Source: RGIG1828 sp045536915 (GTDB lineage: Bacteria > Bacillota > Clostridia > UMGS1810). From it: a stretch of DNA of 12,493 bases. The DNA lies in assembly GCA_045536915.1 (NCBI GenBank), contig JAZSOL010000071.1, forward strand, positions 1 to 12,493, given 5' to 3'. Under the pieces are notes generated by a model that saw only the letters and a program-made list of their open reading frames with translations, ran no database searches and was not told where the DNA came from. The translations under genes and the position numbers were made by a program. How positions within the stretch are numbered: the first letter of the stretch is position 1; the number at the start of each line of letters is the position of its first letter. Shown one piece after another: positions 1 through 6,866 of this stretch.

Positions 1-56
1 TCCTCGACGTCCCGCATTGGCGCAAAAACGGGACGTCGAGGACGCCGTCCCCTACA
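1..56. repeat. GC-rich palindromic repeat, copy A (cut by window edge)
   Basis: A GC-rich island in AT-rich DNA. A perfect 14-bp inverted repeat joins 1-14 to 29-42 (TCCTCGACGTCCCG and its complement). A second, alternative hairpin pairs GGGACG (30-35) with CGTCCC (46-51) around a 10-base loop, so the two hairpins are mutually exclusive. Bases 29-56 recur at 12265-12292 with 24 of 28 identities, and all four differences are compensated inside the second hairpin. The left end lies outside the window. It is probably a dispersed intergenic repeat; its function is unknown. Confidence 0.7.
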
Positions 57-198
57 ACGCACTAACCTTGTTTCATCATCCCGACAAATCAAAAATTTAA
101 TTTAAATCATCAAACCGTTTGTGATTTTATTTTGATAAAACTACAGGCTTTCTTTTCATACGTTTTATTGGTGATGTTAACTTTTTTACAAAATTAAC

Positions 199-362
199 GC
201 AAAAGGCAAAAAGATGAAACTATCAAAAGGCATGGGTATGACTCATATTTTTTTCGTAGTGAATCTGCAGGAATGGTCGCTGAAAGCGGATATTGCGAAG
301 CCCTAACGGAGAAAAAATATATGAGTCATACCCATGGATAACGCATACTATCAGCCTTTTGC
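199..362. repeat. Nested inverted-repeat element with a tiny reading frame inside
   Basis: Two nested inverted repeats define the element. The outer arms are GCAAAAGGC at 199-207 and GCCTTTTGC at 354-362. The inner arms are a perfect 18-bp pair at 231-248 and 319-336, containing ATGGGTATGACTCAT. The central 70 bases include a small CGCTGAAAGCG hairpin. Because the inner arms begin with ATG codons, both strands start a reading frame with the same residues (MGMTHIFF). The layout resembles a MITE or another small non-autonomous repeat, but no target-site duplication is obvious. Confidence 0.6.
238..341 (+). pseudogene. Possible tiny ORF (about 34 codons) broken by a one-base loss
   Basis: AAAAGG at 225-230 sits seven bases before the ATG at 238, a normal ribosome-site spacing. 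The frame reads MTHIFFVVNLQEWSLKADIA and then KP before TAA at 304-306 (22 residues). Restoring one base next to 300 (GCGAAGCCC to GCGAAGGCCC) would carry it on as ALTEKKYMSHTHG to TAA at 339-341. That continuation looks protein-like, and its last residues are encoded by the inverted-repeat arm. I infer either a decayed mini-gene belonging to the repeat element or a chance frame. No function is proposed. Confidence 0.2.
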
Positions 363-493
363 ATTGCACCTTTATCCCCCATAATTCAAAATTTATTCTC
401 ATTACAATTTAATTTTTATAATCGTTTAAAATTCATCATCTGCATAGGTTTCGGAGATTTTAGAATTTCAAAATAGGGAAACTTAAATTTAAT

Positions 494-766
494 TTTTATT
501 GTAATTACTTATTTTTTATGATATAATGAATTCAACGAAGTTGAATTCAGCGATATAAATTTCTGACGGAATTTGCGATATATCTTGCGGTGCGATATAT
601 TACTTCGTAATGCGATATGTGCCTACGGCACGAGGAAAGGAATTTATATCATATCGCAACCGAATGAAATGAGGTTATATCGCATTTGAACAAAGTGAGA
701 ATATATCGCCAATGGGTGGCATCTAAATCGTTCACTGATTCTATAATAAATTTAATTACAATAAAA
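494..766. repeat. 273-bp MITE-like element of heptamer-plus-hairpin units
   Basis: Perfect 14-bp terminal inverted repeats lie at 494-507 (TTTTATTGTAATTA) and 753-766. Inside are four contiguous units, each GCGATAT followed by a hairpin: 550-574, 575-591, 592-611 and 612-631. After a 19-base spacer come units starting with ATATCGC, the reverse complement, at 651, 677 and 703, exactly 26 bases apart. The hairpin arms differ from unit to unit but stay paired: ATTAC/GTAAT, GTGCC/GGCAC, AACC/GGTT, ATTT/GAAT. The heptamers can pair across the spacer, giving stacked junctions with side hairpins. A further 9-bp hairpin with a 3-base loop lies at 528-548. The right end touches the ribosome site of the next gene. 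It codes for no protein I can see, so it is probably non-autonomous. Confidence 0.75.
499..527 (+). promoter_or_regulatory. Sigma-A-type promoter inside the 494-766 element
   Basis: TTGTAA at 499-504, a 17-base spacer and a perfect TATAAT at 522-527 point toward the glycosidase gene. The -35 lies in the left terminal repeat of the element. Transcription would start near 534, giving a leader of about 245 bases that contains all the hairpin units. It is the best promoter match upstream of the glycosidase. Its activity is inferred from sequence only. Confidence 0.6.
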
Positions 767-779
767 GGAATATTATTTT

Positions 780-2621
780 ATGAGAATATTATACGACAGC
801 AAATCAACTGAATTTAAAAAGCCGTTTGGTTGCATAAGGCAGGATGAAAAATGTTTTTTCAATATTAAAATTCCGTCTTCGTGTGAAACTCAAAAGGTTT
901 TTTTAAGATTTAAAAATGAAATAAGCCTCAATGAATATGAAACAGAGCTTTTTAAAACTGATGAACAGGATTTTTATGAAACATTTTCAGGCTCTTTTTC
1001 CACATCCGACAAAGGGCTTTATTTTTATTACTTCTATATTATAACATCCCAAAGCTCTTTTTCTCTTTTCAAGCATGAAAAAAGCGACACCAACATTGAA
1101 GAAGGAAATATGTGGCAGCTCACCGTTTACGACAAGGATTTTAAAGTGGGTGATGATTTTAAAGGGAAGGTTATGTATCAGATTTTTCCGGACCGTTTTT
1201 ACCGCGAAAGCGTTCTGGAAGCAAAAGATAAGCTTACTCCTTATTTTATCCACACTTCAACCGACGATATTCCCGACTATCTTCCCGATGAAAACGGCGA
1301 AATTTTAAACTGCGACTTTTTCGGCGGTAATTTAAAAGGTATTGAAAAAAAGCTTCCTTATATTAAATCTCTGGGAGTTTCTATTATATATCTTAATCCC
1401 ATTTTTAAAGCATACTCAAACCACCGCTACGACACCTGCGACTATAAGTGCATAGACCCGCTCCTCGGAACTGAGGAAGATTTTAAAAATTTATGCTCAA
1501 GTGCTCACAAAATGGAAATAAAAATTATTTTGGACGGTGTTTTTTCCCACACGGGAAGCAACAGCATTTATTTTGATAAGAAAAACATTTTCGGAAACGG
1601 CGCTTTTTCAAATGAAAATTCTCCATACCGTTCGTGGTATAATTTCAAAAGTTATCCACATTCCTATGATTCATGGTGGGGAATAGACACTCTTCCCTGC
1701 GTTAACGAAAATGATGAATCATTCACAGACTTTATAATAGAAGCAAAAGACAGCGTTATTTCCCACTGGCTTTCCTTAGGTGCCGACGGTTTCAGGCTTG
1801 ATGTTGCCGACGAGCTTCCCGACGAATTTATCTACAAGCTCAGAAAGAGAGTTAAAGAAATAAAAGAAAACAGCTATGTTTTGGGAGAGGTTTGGGAAGA
1901 TGCTTCAAATAAAATAAGCTATAGTGTGAGAAGAAAGTATTTTTCATTTGCCCAGCTCGACTCTGTTATGAATTATGTGTATAAAAATATCCTCATAGCT
2001 TTTGCAAGAGAAGAAATAAGCGCAATTGAGTTTGCCTCATCGGTTATGGAAATTTGCGAGAACTATCCCGAAGATGCTCTCCACTCTCTTATGAACAGTC
2101 TTTCCACCCACGATACACCGAGAATCCTCACAGAACTCTCGGATGTGGACAACCGGTTAACAAAAAGTGAAAAAGCATGTTTTGTTTTGGATGAAAAAAT
2201 GAAATATAAAGCTCTTCAAAGGCTTTACATTGCTTCTTTTCTTCAATATCTTCTTCCCGGAAACACCTGCATTTATTATGGGGATGAAATAGGAATGGAG
2301 GGATTCAACGACCCATTCAACAGAGGATATTTTAAATGGGACAATCAAAATGAAGATATTCTTTCTTTTTTCAGGGAAATGGGAAAAATTAAAAATTCAT
2401 TTAATTGCTTTAAAAAAGGTAACATCAATATTATTGCAAACGGCAAAATCCTTGAAACAGAAAGATTTTCAGATGATGAAAAAATAAAAGCAATTATTAA
2501 TATGGGTGATGAAGAATTTAAAATAAAAAATGAAAACATTTTAATTGCTCATAACGTTTCTTTGAGAAATGAAAGCATATATGTTCAAAAATACGGTTTT
2601 GTTCTTTTTAAAATGTTATAA
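780..2621 (+). CDS. GH13 alpha-amylase-family glycosidase (cyclomaltodextrinase/neopullulanase-like)
   Basis: A 613-residue enzyme predicted to hydrolyse alpha-1,4 (possibly also alpha-1,6) links in malto-oligosaccharides, cyclodextrins or pullulan. Residues 1-120 form an N-terminal beta-rich domain, as in the cyclomaltodextrinase/neopullulanase group. The TIM barrel opens at GKVMYQIFPDRF (129-140). The conserved GH13 blocks are present: DGVFSH (252-257), GFRLDVADE (337-345, nucleophile D341), GEVWE (369-373, acid/base E370) and STHD (442-445, transition-state D445). No signal peptide or membrane segment is seen, so it should act in the cytoplasm on imported maltodextrins or on glycogen. AAAAGGA (763-769) precedes the ATG by 10 bases. 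It stands alone between its own promoter-like site and a terminator, and has no functional tie to the origin genes. The exact substrate cannot be told from sequence. Confidence 0.88.
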   Translation: MRILYDSKSTEFKKPFGCIRQDEKCFFNIKIPSSCETQKVFLRFKNEISLNEYETELFKTDEQDFYETFSGSFSTSDKGLYFYYFYIITSQSSFSLFKHEKSDTNIEEGNMWQLTVYDKDFKVGDDFKGKVMYQIFPDRFYRESVLEAKDKLTPYFIHTSTDDIPDYLPDENGEILNCDFFGGNLKGIEKKLPYIKSLGVSIIYLNPIFKAYSNHRYDTCDYKCIDPLLGTEEDFKNLCSSAHKMEIKIILDGVFSHTGSNSIYFDKKNIFGNGAFSNENSPYRSWYNFKSYPHSYDSWWGIDTLPCVNENDESFTDFIIEAKDSVISHWLSLGADGFRLDVADELPDEFIYKLRKRVKEIKENSYVLGEVWEDASNKISYSVRRKYFSFAQLDSVMNYVYKNILIAFAREEISAIEFASSVMEICENYPEDALHSLMNSLSTHDTPRILTELSDVDNRLTKSEKACFVLDEKMKYKALQRLYIASFLQYLLPGNTCIYYGDEIGMEGFNDPFNRGYFKWDNQNEDILSFFREMGKIKNSFNCFKKGNINIIANGKILETERFSDDEKIKAIINMGDEEFKIKNENILIAHNVSLRNESIYVQKYGFVLFKML

Positions 2622-2682
2622 AATTAATTAATTCATCAATATAACTAAAAATTAACCTTTTTCAGGGTTTTATGCATCAATT

Positions 2683-2732
2683 AATATAACTTTTCATTTT
2701 AATTCAAAAAAACTTGAAAAGTTATATTTTTT
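2683..2732 (+). terminator. Terminator-like stem-loop after the glycosidase gene
   Basis: A perfect 14-bp inverted repeat pairs 2683-2696 with 2715-2728 (core ATAACTTTTCA) around an 18-base loop, followed directly by a T run to 2732. The stem has only two G-C pairs, so it may be a weak terminator. Its right arm contains the -35 of the dnaA promoter, so it could equally serve as a protein-binding palindrome controlling dnaA. Confidence 0.6.
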
Positions 2733-2742
2733 GTGTTATAAT
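2714..2742 (+). promoter_or_regulatory. Extended -10 promoter of dnaA
   Basis: TTGAAA (2714-2719), a 17-base spacer and TATAAT (2737-2742), preceded by TGT to give an extended -10, form a near-consensus sigma-A promoter. Transcription would start near 2749, leaving a leader of about 57 bases before dnaA. The -35 is inside the right arm of the preceding inverted repeat. I see no clear DnaA box here, so autoregulation through boxes is not evident at this promoter. Confidence 0.7.
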
Positions 2743-2805
2743 GATTATATTATGGTTAAATATTACTTATTATATATATACTAAAAGAAAAGAGTTGTTA
2801 ATAAA

Positions 2806-4152
2806 ATGGAAAACGTTACTCAAATCTGGAAGATGGTTTTAGATAACATAAGACCCGAATTTCAGATGCAGATAAGCTACACAACATGGATTGAAACAAT
2901 TACTCCTGTTGCCGTATCAGAAAATTTTCTGGTGTTGCAGGTTCCTTTTGAATACAACAGAGACATCATAAAAAGCAGATACTACGACATTATTAAAAAT
3001 TCAGCAAGCTTTTTTTTGGAAAGACCTGTTGAACTCAAAATTTATCTTAATTCAGAAGAAATTCCGGAAAGATACACTTCAAACAATAAATTTTACAATA
3101 AACCCGAAAATGACGAAAAATCTGATTTTAAGATAACAAATCTTAATCCTCAGTATGTTTTTGATAATTTCGTTATTGGTAAATCAAATCAGTATGCCCA
3201 TGCAACATCGCTTGCAATTGCAGAAGGAAGAGGGTCTTCATTTAATCCTTTCTTTCTCTACGGAGGAGTTGGGCTCGGAAAAACCCACCTTATGCACGCA
3301 ATAGGCAACTACATACTCAAAAAAAACAGCTCAAAAAAAATACTTTATGTATCGAGTGAGCAGTTTACAAACGATATGATAAACGCCATAAGAAACGACA
3401 GAAATCAGGAATTCCGCGATAAATACCGAACTGTTGATATTCTGATGGTTGACAATATTCAGTTTATAAGTGACAAGGAAGGTGTTCAGGAAGAATTCTT
3501 CAATACCTTCAACGAGCTTCATTTAAACGGCAATCATATCATTATATCTGCCGACCGTCCTCCAAAGGACCTCCCAACATTTATGGACAGACTCATTAGC
3601 CGTTTCACCTTAGGTGTTGTTGCCGACATCAACCCGCCTGATTATGAAACAAGAATTGCCATATTAAGAAAAAAAGCTTTTCAGCTTAAGCTTGATATTC
3701 CAAGCGAAGTTCTTGAATACACTGCATCAAAAATAAAATCCAACATAAGAGAGCTTGAGGGCGCAATCAAAAAAATAATGATTCACCATACTCTTATGAA
3801 TAAAGAAATAACAATTGCAGTTGCAGATGAAGCTCTTAAGGATATTATTAATGAAAAGAAAAGAAAAATCACTCCCCAGCTTATAACATCAACTGTTGAA
3901 AAATATTTTAACCTTAAAGAAAATGATTTAAAGAGCAGTTCAAGGTCGCAAAACATTGCTTTTCCGCGTCAGATTGCAATGTATATTTTAAAAGATATAA
4001 CAGACCTTTCTTTAAAACAGATAGGAGAAATATTTGGAGGCAAAGACCACACAACGGTTATGCACGCAATTAAAAATGTTGAATCAAAAAAATCAAATGA
4101 TTCCACGGTGGAAAAATACATTTCAGACATCATGACAGACATCAGAAACTGA
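2806..4152 (+). CDS. dnaA: Chromosomal replication initiator DnaA
   Basis: A 448-residue protein of normal length that binds DnaA boxes and opens oriC as an ATP-bound filament. Domain I spans about 1-80 and a short linker about 81-110. The AAA+ domain holds Walker A GGVGLGKTHL (153-162), Walker B ILMVDNIQFI (212-221), sensor 1 ISADRPP (247-253), arginine finger R266 in DRLISRF, and sensor 2 NIRELEGA (313-320). Domain IV carries AFPRQIAM (385-392) and the box-binding signature GGKDHTTVMHA (411-421). Two details differ from common DnaA: Walker B reads Asp-Asn instead of Asp-Asp, and the signature has GGK where GGR is usual. The ribosome site is weak (AAAGAG, 11 bases before ATG). The gene starts a run of replication genes and is followed by oriC. 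Confidence 0.97.
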   Translation: MENVTQIWKMVLDNIRPEFQMQISYTTWIETITPVAVSENFLVLQVPFEYNRDIIKSRYYDIIKNSASFFLERPVELKIYLNSEEIPERYTSNNKFYNKPENDEKSDFKITNLNPQYVFDNFVIGKSNQYAHATSLAIAEGRGSSFNPFFLYGGVGLGKTHLMHAIGNYILKKNSSKKILYVSSEQFTNDMINAIRNDRNQEFRDKYRTVDILMVDNIQFISDKEGVQEEFFNTFNELHLNGNHIIISADRPPKDLPTFMDRLISRFTLGVVADINPPDYETRIAILRKKAFQLKLDIPSEVLEYTASKIKSNIRELEGAIKKIMIHHTLMNKEITIAVADEALKDIINEKKRKITPQLITSTVEKYFNLKENDLKSSSRSQNIAFPRQIAMYILKDITDLSLKQIGEIFGGKDHTTVMHAIKNVESKKSNDSTVEKYISDIMTDIRN

Positions 4153-4420
4153 TTATCAACATTCAAAACACCTTTTAATGCTGACACAAAAAAGCTTTTC
4201 CACTTATTAACATCACCTGTTATCAACACTAAAAAAACACCTTAAAAATTTATCCCCATTCATCAACATCAGGGATTTTTAAATTTAATGTTTATCAATA
4301 CACTTATACAGTATTAAAACCACTGAAAATAAAGGGTTTCAAAGAGTTATCCCACAAATCCACAAACCTAATACTACTACTGCTAACGTTTATATAAAGA
4401 CTTATATGATATATATAAGG
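4153..4420 (+). other. Predicted replication origin (oriC) between dnaA and dnaN
   Basis: The gap holds a cluster of DnaA-box-like 9-mers, all in the same orientation: TTATCAACA at 4153-4161 and 4220-4228, TTTTCCACT at 4196-4204, TTATTAACA at 4204-4212, TTATCCCCA at 4250-4258, TTATCAATA at 4292-4300, TTATCCCAC at 4347-4355 and AAATCCACA at 4356-4364. A DnaA-trio tract (4368-4385) and an AT-rich stretch (4386-4420) follow. No exact TTATCCACA occurs here; TTATCAACA seems to be the local form. This matches the unwinding side of Bacillus-type origins. The region upstream of dnaA lacks a comparable cluster, so the origin may be a single block. The dnaN promoter probably also lies here, but I see no convincing -35/-10 pair. 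Confidence 0.85.
4347..4385 (+). promoter_or_regulatory. DnaA boxes plus DnaA-trio (unwinding start)
   Basis: Two adjacent box-like sites (TTATCCCAC, AAATCCACA) are followed after three bases by CTA ATA CTA CTA CTG CTA (4368-4385). On the complementary strand, read 3' to 5', this is GAT TAT GAT GAT GAC GAT. That matches the 3'-GAT-5' trinucleotide repeat (DnaA-trio) through which DnaA loads on single-stranded DNA in Bacillus subtilis. An AT-rich tract continues to 4420. The order box, trio, AT-rich DNA agrees with the known layout; the spacer is shorter and less GC-rich than in B. subtilis. Confidence 0.75.
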
Positions 4421-4448
4421 GGCAGGGTAATTGGAAAGGAATAAAAAA

Positions 4449-5555
4449 ATGAAATTTTCTTGTGATAAAAACATACTTTTAAAATCAATAGATATTGTTT
4501 CCAAAGCAATCAACAACAGTTCACCTATTGATATACTCAAAGGAATTAAATTAGATGCATCTGATTTAATAAAATTAACAGGAAGCGACACAGAGCTTTC
4601 TGTTGAAAGTGAATTTGAAGCAGATATTGAAGAAAAAGGAAGTCTTATTCTTGATGCAAGAATATTTTACGATATAGTACGTAATCTTCCCGACGGAAAG
4701 GTAACACTTTTTACTTCCGATAAAAATGAAATGAAAATAATATGTGAAAACACAATGTTCAACATTCTTTATCTTTCTTCTGAAGGGTATCCCGAAATCA
4801 ACAGGATTGAAGACGGAGAAAATATCCGCATTTATTCAAAGAATCTTAAAGATATTATTAAAAACACAATTTTCGTTCTTTCAGAGGATGAAAGCAGACC
4901 TATTCTTTCAGGGGCATTTTTTGAAATTGTGAAAAGTAATTTAAAAGTTGTTGCCATAGACCGTTTCAGACTTGCTCTTAAAAATCAGATTATTCCCGAA
5001 ACAGGCTATGAAAATCTTAATTTCGTTATTCCCGGAAAGGTTTTAAATGAAATTTCAAAGATTTTAAAAGACGACAATACAATTGTTGACATTAATGTTA
5101 AGGATAATAACGTTGTTTTCAAATTCGACTCGTTCACAGTTACTTCAAGGCTTCTTGAAGGTGAATTTCTTGATTACAACAAATTTATTCCCCAAAATTC
5201 TTCTATTAAAGCCAAAATCAACATTAAAGCTTTCAGGGAAATGATAGAAAGAGCAGCAGTTATCATAAACTATGACGACCCTAAGATTCCTGTTGTTTTA
5301 AAACTCAAAAATTCAACTGTTACTGTTGAATGTATTTCAAAATTCGGTAATTTCTGCGAAAGCATTGAAGTGGATAAATACGGCGACGATTTGAAAATTG
5401 GTGTTGATTCAAGACTCATTTTAAATGCATTAAAATGCATAAATGATGAAAATGCCATGTTTGAATTTACAAATGAACAAGGGCCGTTTGTTATAAAGCC
5501 TCTGGAAGGTAATTCATATATTTATATGGTTCTTCCCATGAGATTAAAAAATTAA
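4449..5555 (+). CDS. dnaN: DNA polymerase III beta subunit (sliding clamp)
   Basis: A 368-residue ring-forming clamp that tethers DNA polymerase and other partners to DNA. The start MKFSCDKNILLKSI, the inner-domain motif GEFLDYNKFIP and the C-terminal YMVLPMRL are typical of DnaN, and the length is normal. I chose the ATG at 4449, with AAAGGA at 4435-4440 eight bases upstream. A TTG at 4431 in the same frame overlaps that ribosome site and would add six lysine-rich residues absent from the family. dnaN directly follows oriC, and its stop codon is immediately followed by the AAAGGA of yaaA, so the two are co-transcribed. Confidence 0.96.
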   Translation: MKFSCDKNILLKSIDIVSKAINNSSPIDILKGIKLDASDLIKLTGSDTELSVESEFEADIEEKGSLILDARIFYDIVRNLPDGKVTLFTSDKNEMKIICENTMFNILYLSSEGYPEINRIEDGENIRIYSKNLKDIIKNTIFVLSEDESRPILSGAFFEIVKSNLKVVAIDRFRLALKNQIIPETGYENLNFVIPGKVLNEISKILKDDNTIVDINVKDNNVVFKFDSFTVTSRLLEGEFLDYNKFIPQNSSIKAKINIKAFREMIERAAVIINYDDPKIPVVLKLKNSTVTVECISKFGNFCESIEVDKYGDDLKIGVDSRLILNALKCINDENAMFEFTNEQGPFVIKPLEGNSYIYMVLPMRLKN

Positions 5556-5568
5556 AAGGAATATGAAT

Positions 5569-5787
5569 ATGACTGAAATTAAAATATCAACTGAATATAT
5601 AAAGCTTGACCAGATTTTGAAATACACGGGTGTGTGCTTTGACGGTGCTGAAGCAAAAGAAGTTATTAAAGAGGGTCTTGTTAAGGTTAACGGCGAATTG
5701 GAGCTTCGCCGTGGCAGAAAGCTCTACAAAGATGATGAAATAGAAATTGAAGCAGAGAATGAAAATATTCTCTTTAAAGTAGTATAA
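5569..5787 (+). CDS. yaaA: S4-domain RNA-binding protein YaaA/YbcJ type
   Basis: A 72-residue protein made almost entirely of one S4 RNA-binding fold (core KYTGVCFDGAEAKEVIKEG, then VKVNGE and RRGRKLYKDDEIEIE). It matches the small S4 protein found between dnaN and recF in Firmicutes, linked in the literature to ribosome assembly. The ATG at 5569 is preferred because AAAGGA (5555-5560) lies eight bases before it. The in-frame ATG at 5563 is only two bases from that site and would add Met-Asn. The stop codon overlaps the recF start (TAATG), implying translational coupling. Confidence 0.88.
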   Translation: MTEIKISTEYIKLDQILKYTGVCFDGAEAKEVIKEGLVKVNGELELRRGRKLYKDDEIEIEAENENILFKVV

Positions 5788-6866
5788 TGCATATAAAAAG
5801 TTTGAAGCTTACCAATTTCAGAAACTATAAATCAGAATATCTTGAATTTTCGCCGGGTAAAAATATTATTTACGGGCTAAACGGTCAGGGCAAAACAAAT
5901 ATTGTGGAGGCTTTATATTTTCTGCAAAGCGGAAAGTCCTACAGAAGCCTTAAAGATTCTGAAACCATATTGTTTGGTGAGGATTATGCAAAAATTGAGA
6001 TTGAATTTTTTAAAAATTCAAATTCTCAAAATGCCCAGTTTTTCATCAGCGAAAAAAAGAGCGTTAAATTAAACGGTATTCTTTTAGATAAGCTCAGCGA
6101 ACTTATAGGAAGCATAAACCTTGTTATTTTCACTCCCGACCATTTAAATCTTATTAAAGACGGACCGGGAATAAGAAGACAGTTTATTGATTCTTTCATA
6201 AGTCAGCTAAAACCATCTTATTTTCAAAATCTCATAAGCTACTATCGTGTTTTGAAACAGCGCAATAATCTTTTAAAAAAAAGAGACCGCAAAATGATGG
6301 ATACAATTTTTGTGTGGGATGAAAAACTTGCTTCATACGGCGTTGAAATATGCAAAATGAGAATGAGCGCAATAGAAAAAATAAATTCCACAGTTAATCT
6401 CATAAATTCATCAGATAAGGTTGAATCCATTGAATTAAAATATGTGCCCAGCATTAAGGGAGATTTTTGTGATAAAGAAAATTTTTTATGCCAGCTAAAG
6501 AGTATGGATGAAAAAGATTTTGAAAGAGGAATAACCCAGATTGGGCCTCATAAGGATGATTTTAATATTTTTATGGATGGCTTCAATATAAAAAAATACG
6601 GCTCTCAGGGTCAGCAGAGGTCTTGCGTTTTAAAGCTTAAGCTTTCTGAATGTGAAATAATAAAAGAAAAAGAGGGAGAATATCCTGTTTTGCTTCTTGA
6701 TGATATTTTAAGCGAGCTTGATGATGAAAGAAGAAGATTTTTTATTGAAAACATAAAAGACCGTCAGGTTATTATAACCTGCACAGATATGGAATATCTA
6801 TCGGGTCTTTCTGATGTTTTATTTGAAATTGAAAAAGGAAAAATTAAAAGAAAGAGTGAGATGTGA
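5787..6866 (+). CDS. recF: DNA replication/repair ATPase RecF
   Basis: A 359-residue SMC-like ATPase that works with RecO and RecR to load RecA at single-strand gaps and stalled forks. It shows N-terminal LTNFRNY (8-14), Walker A GLNGQGKT (30-37), the RecF motif GPHKDDF (253-259), the ABC signature YGSQGQQRS (271-279) and Walker B with D-loop VLLLDDILSELD (301-312). The length is normal and all ATPase motifs are intact. The start overlaps the yaaA stop by one base. The stop overlaps the remB start by one base, so the protein is expected to be made in step with both neighbours. Confidence 0.96.
   Translation: MHIKSLKLTNFRNYKSEYLEFSPGKNIIYGLNGQGKTNIVEALYFLQSGKSYRSLKDSETILFGEDYAKIEIEFFKNSNSQNAQFFISEKKSVKLNGILLDKLSELIGSINLVIFTPDHLNLIKDGPGIRRQFIDSFISQLKPSYFQNLISYYRVLKQRNNLLKKRDRKMMDTIFVWDEKLASYGVEICKMRMSAIEKINSTVNLINSSDKVESIELKYVPSIKGDFCDKENFLCQLKSMDEKDFERGITQIGPHKDDFNIFMDGFNIKKYGSQGQQRSCVLKLKLSECEIIKEKEGEYPVLLLDDILSELDDERRRFFIENIKDRQVIITCTDMEYLSGLSDVLFEIEKGKIKRKSEM

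Larger units (their letters stand above)
1..779. other. Repeat-rich intergenic region left of the glycosidase gene
   Basis: This stretch has no convincing conventional gene on either strand. It contains three unrelated palindromic repeats (1-56, 199-362, 494-766), each listed separately. Between them (57-198 and 363-493) the DNA is AT-rich with no clear structure, apart from a 14-bp direct repeat (AATTTAATTTTTAT) at 406-419 and 486-499. The second copy runs into the left end of the 494-766 element. The rpmH-rnpA genes that often lie beside dnaA in Firmicutes are not here. Confidence 0.75.

Noticed and set aside
417..422. TATAAT as a second promoter before the glycosidase
   Set aside because: No acceptable -35 lies 16-18 bases upstream; the DNA there is simply AT-rich.
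651..728. 26-base periodicity resembling a CRISPR array or plasmid iterons
   Set aside because: Only the 7-base ATATCGC and part of the loop recur, the intervals are hairpins, and the inverted GCGATAT units make it a palindromic element.
1652..1660. Exact DnaA box TTATCCACA inside the glycosidase gene
   Set aside because: A single site encoding ordinary residues (Tyr-Pro-His), far from the box cluster; probably chance.
3969..4229. Minus-strand open frames over dnaA, dnaN and the other genes
   Set aside because: They lie antisense to clearly conserved coding regions, lack ribosome sites and show no family features.
4431..4448. TTG start giving a longer DnaN
   Set aside because: It overlaps the AAAGGA that serves the ATG at 4449, and the extra residues do not fit the family.
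6863..6865. GTG start for RemB
   Set aside because: The ATG at 6866 gives the family-typical MYLHLG start and forms the TGATG overlap.
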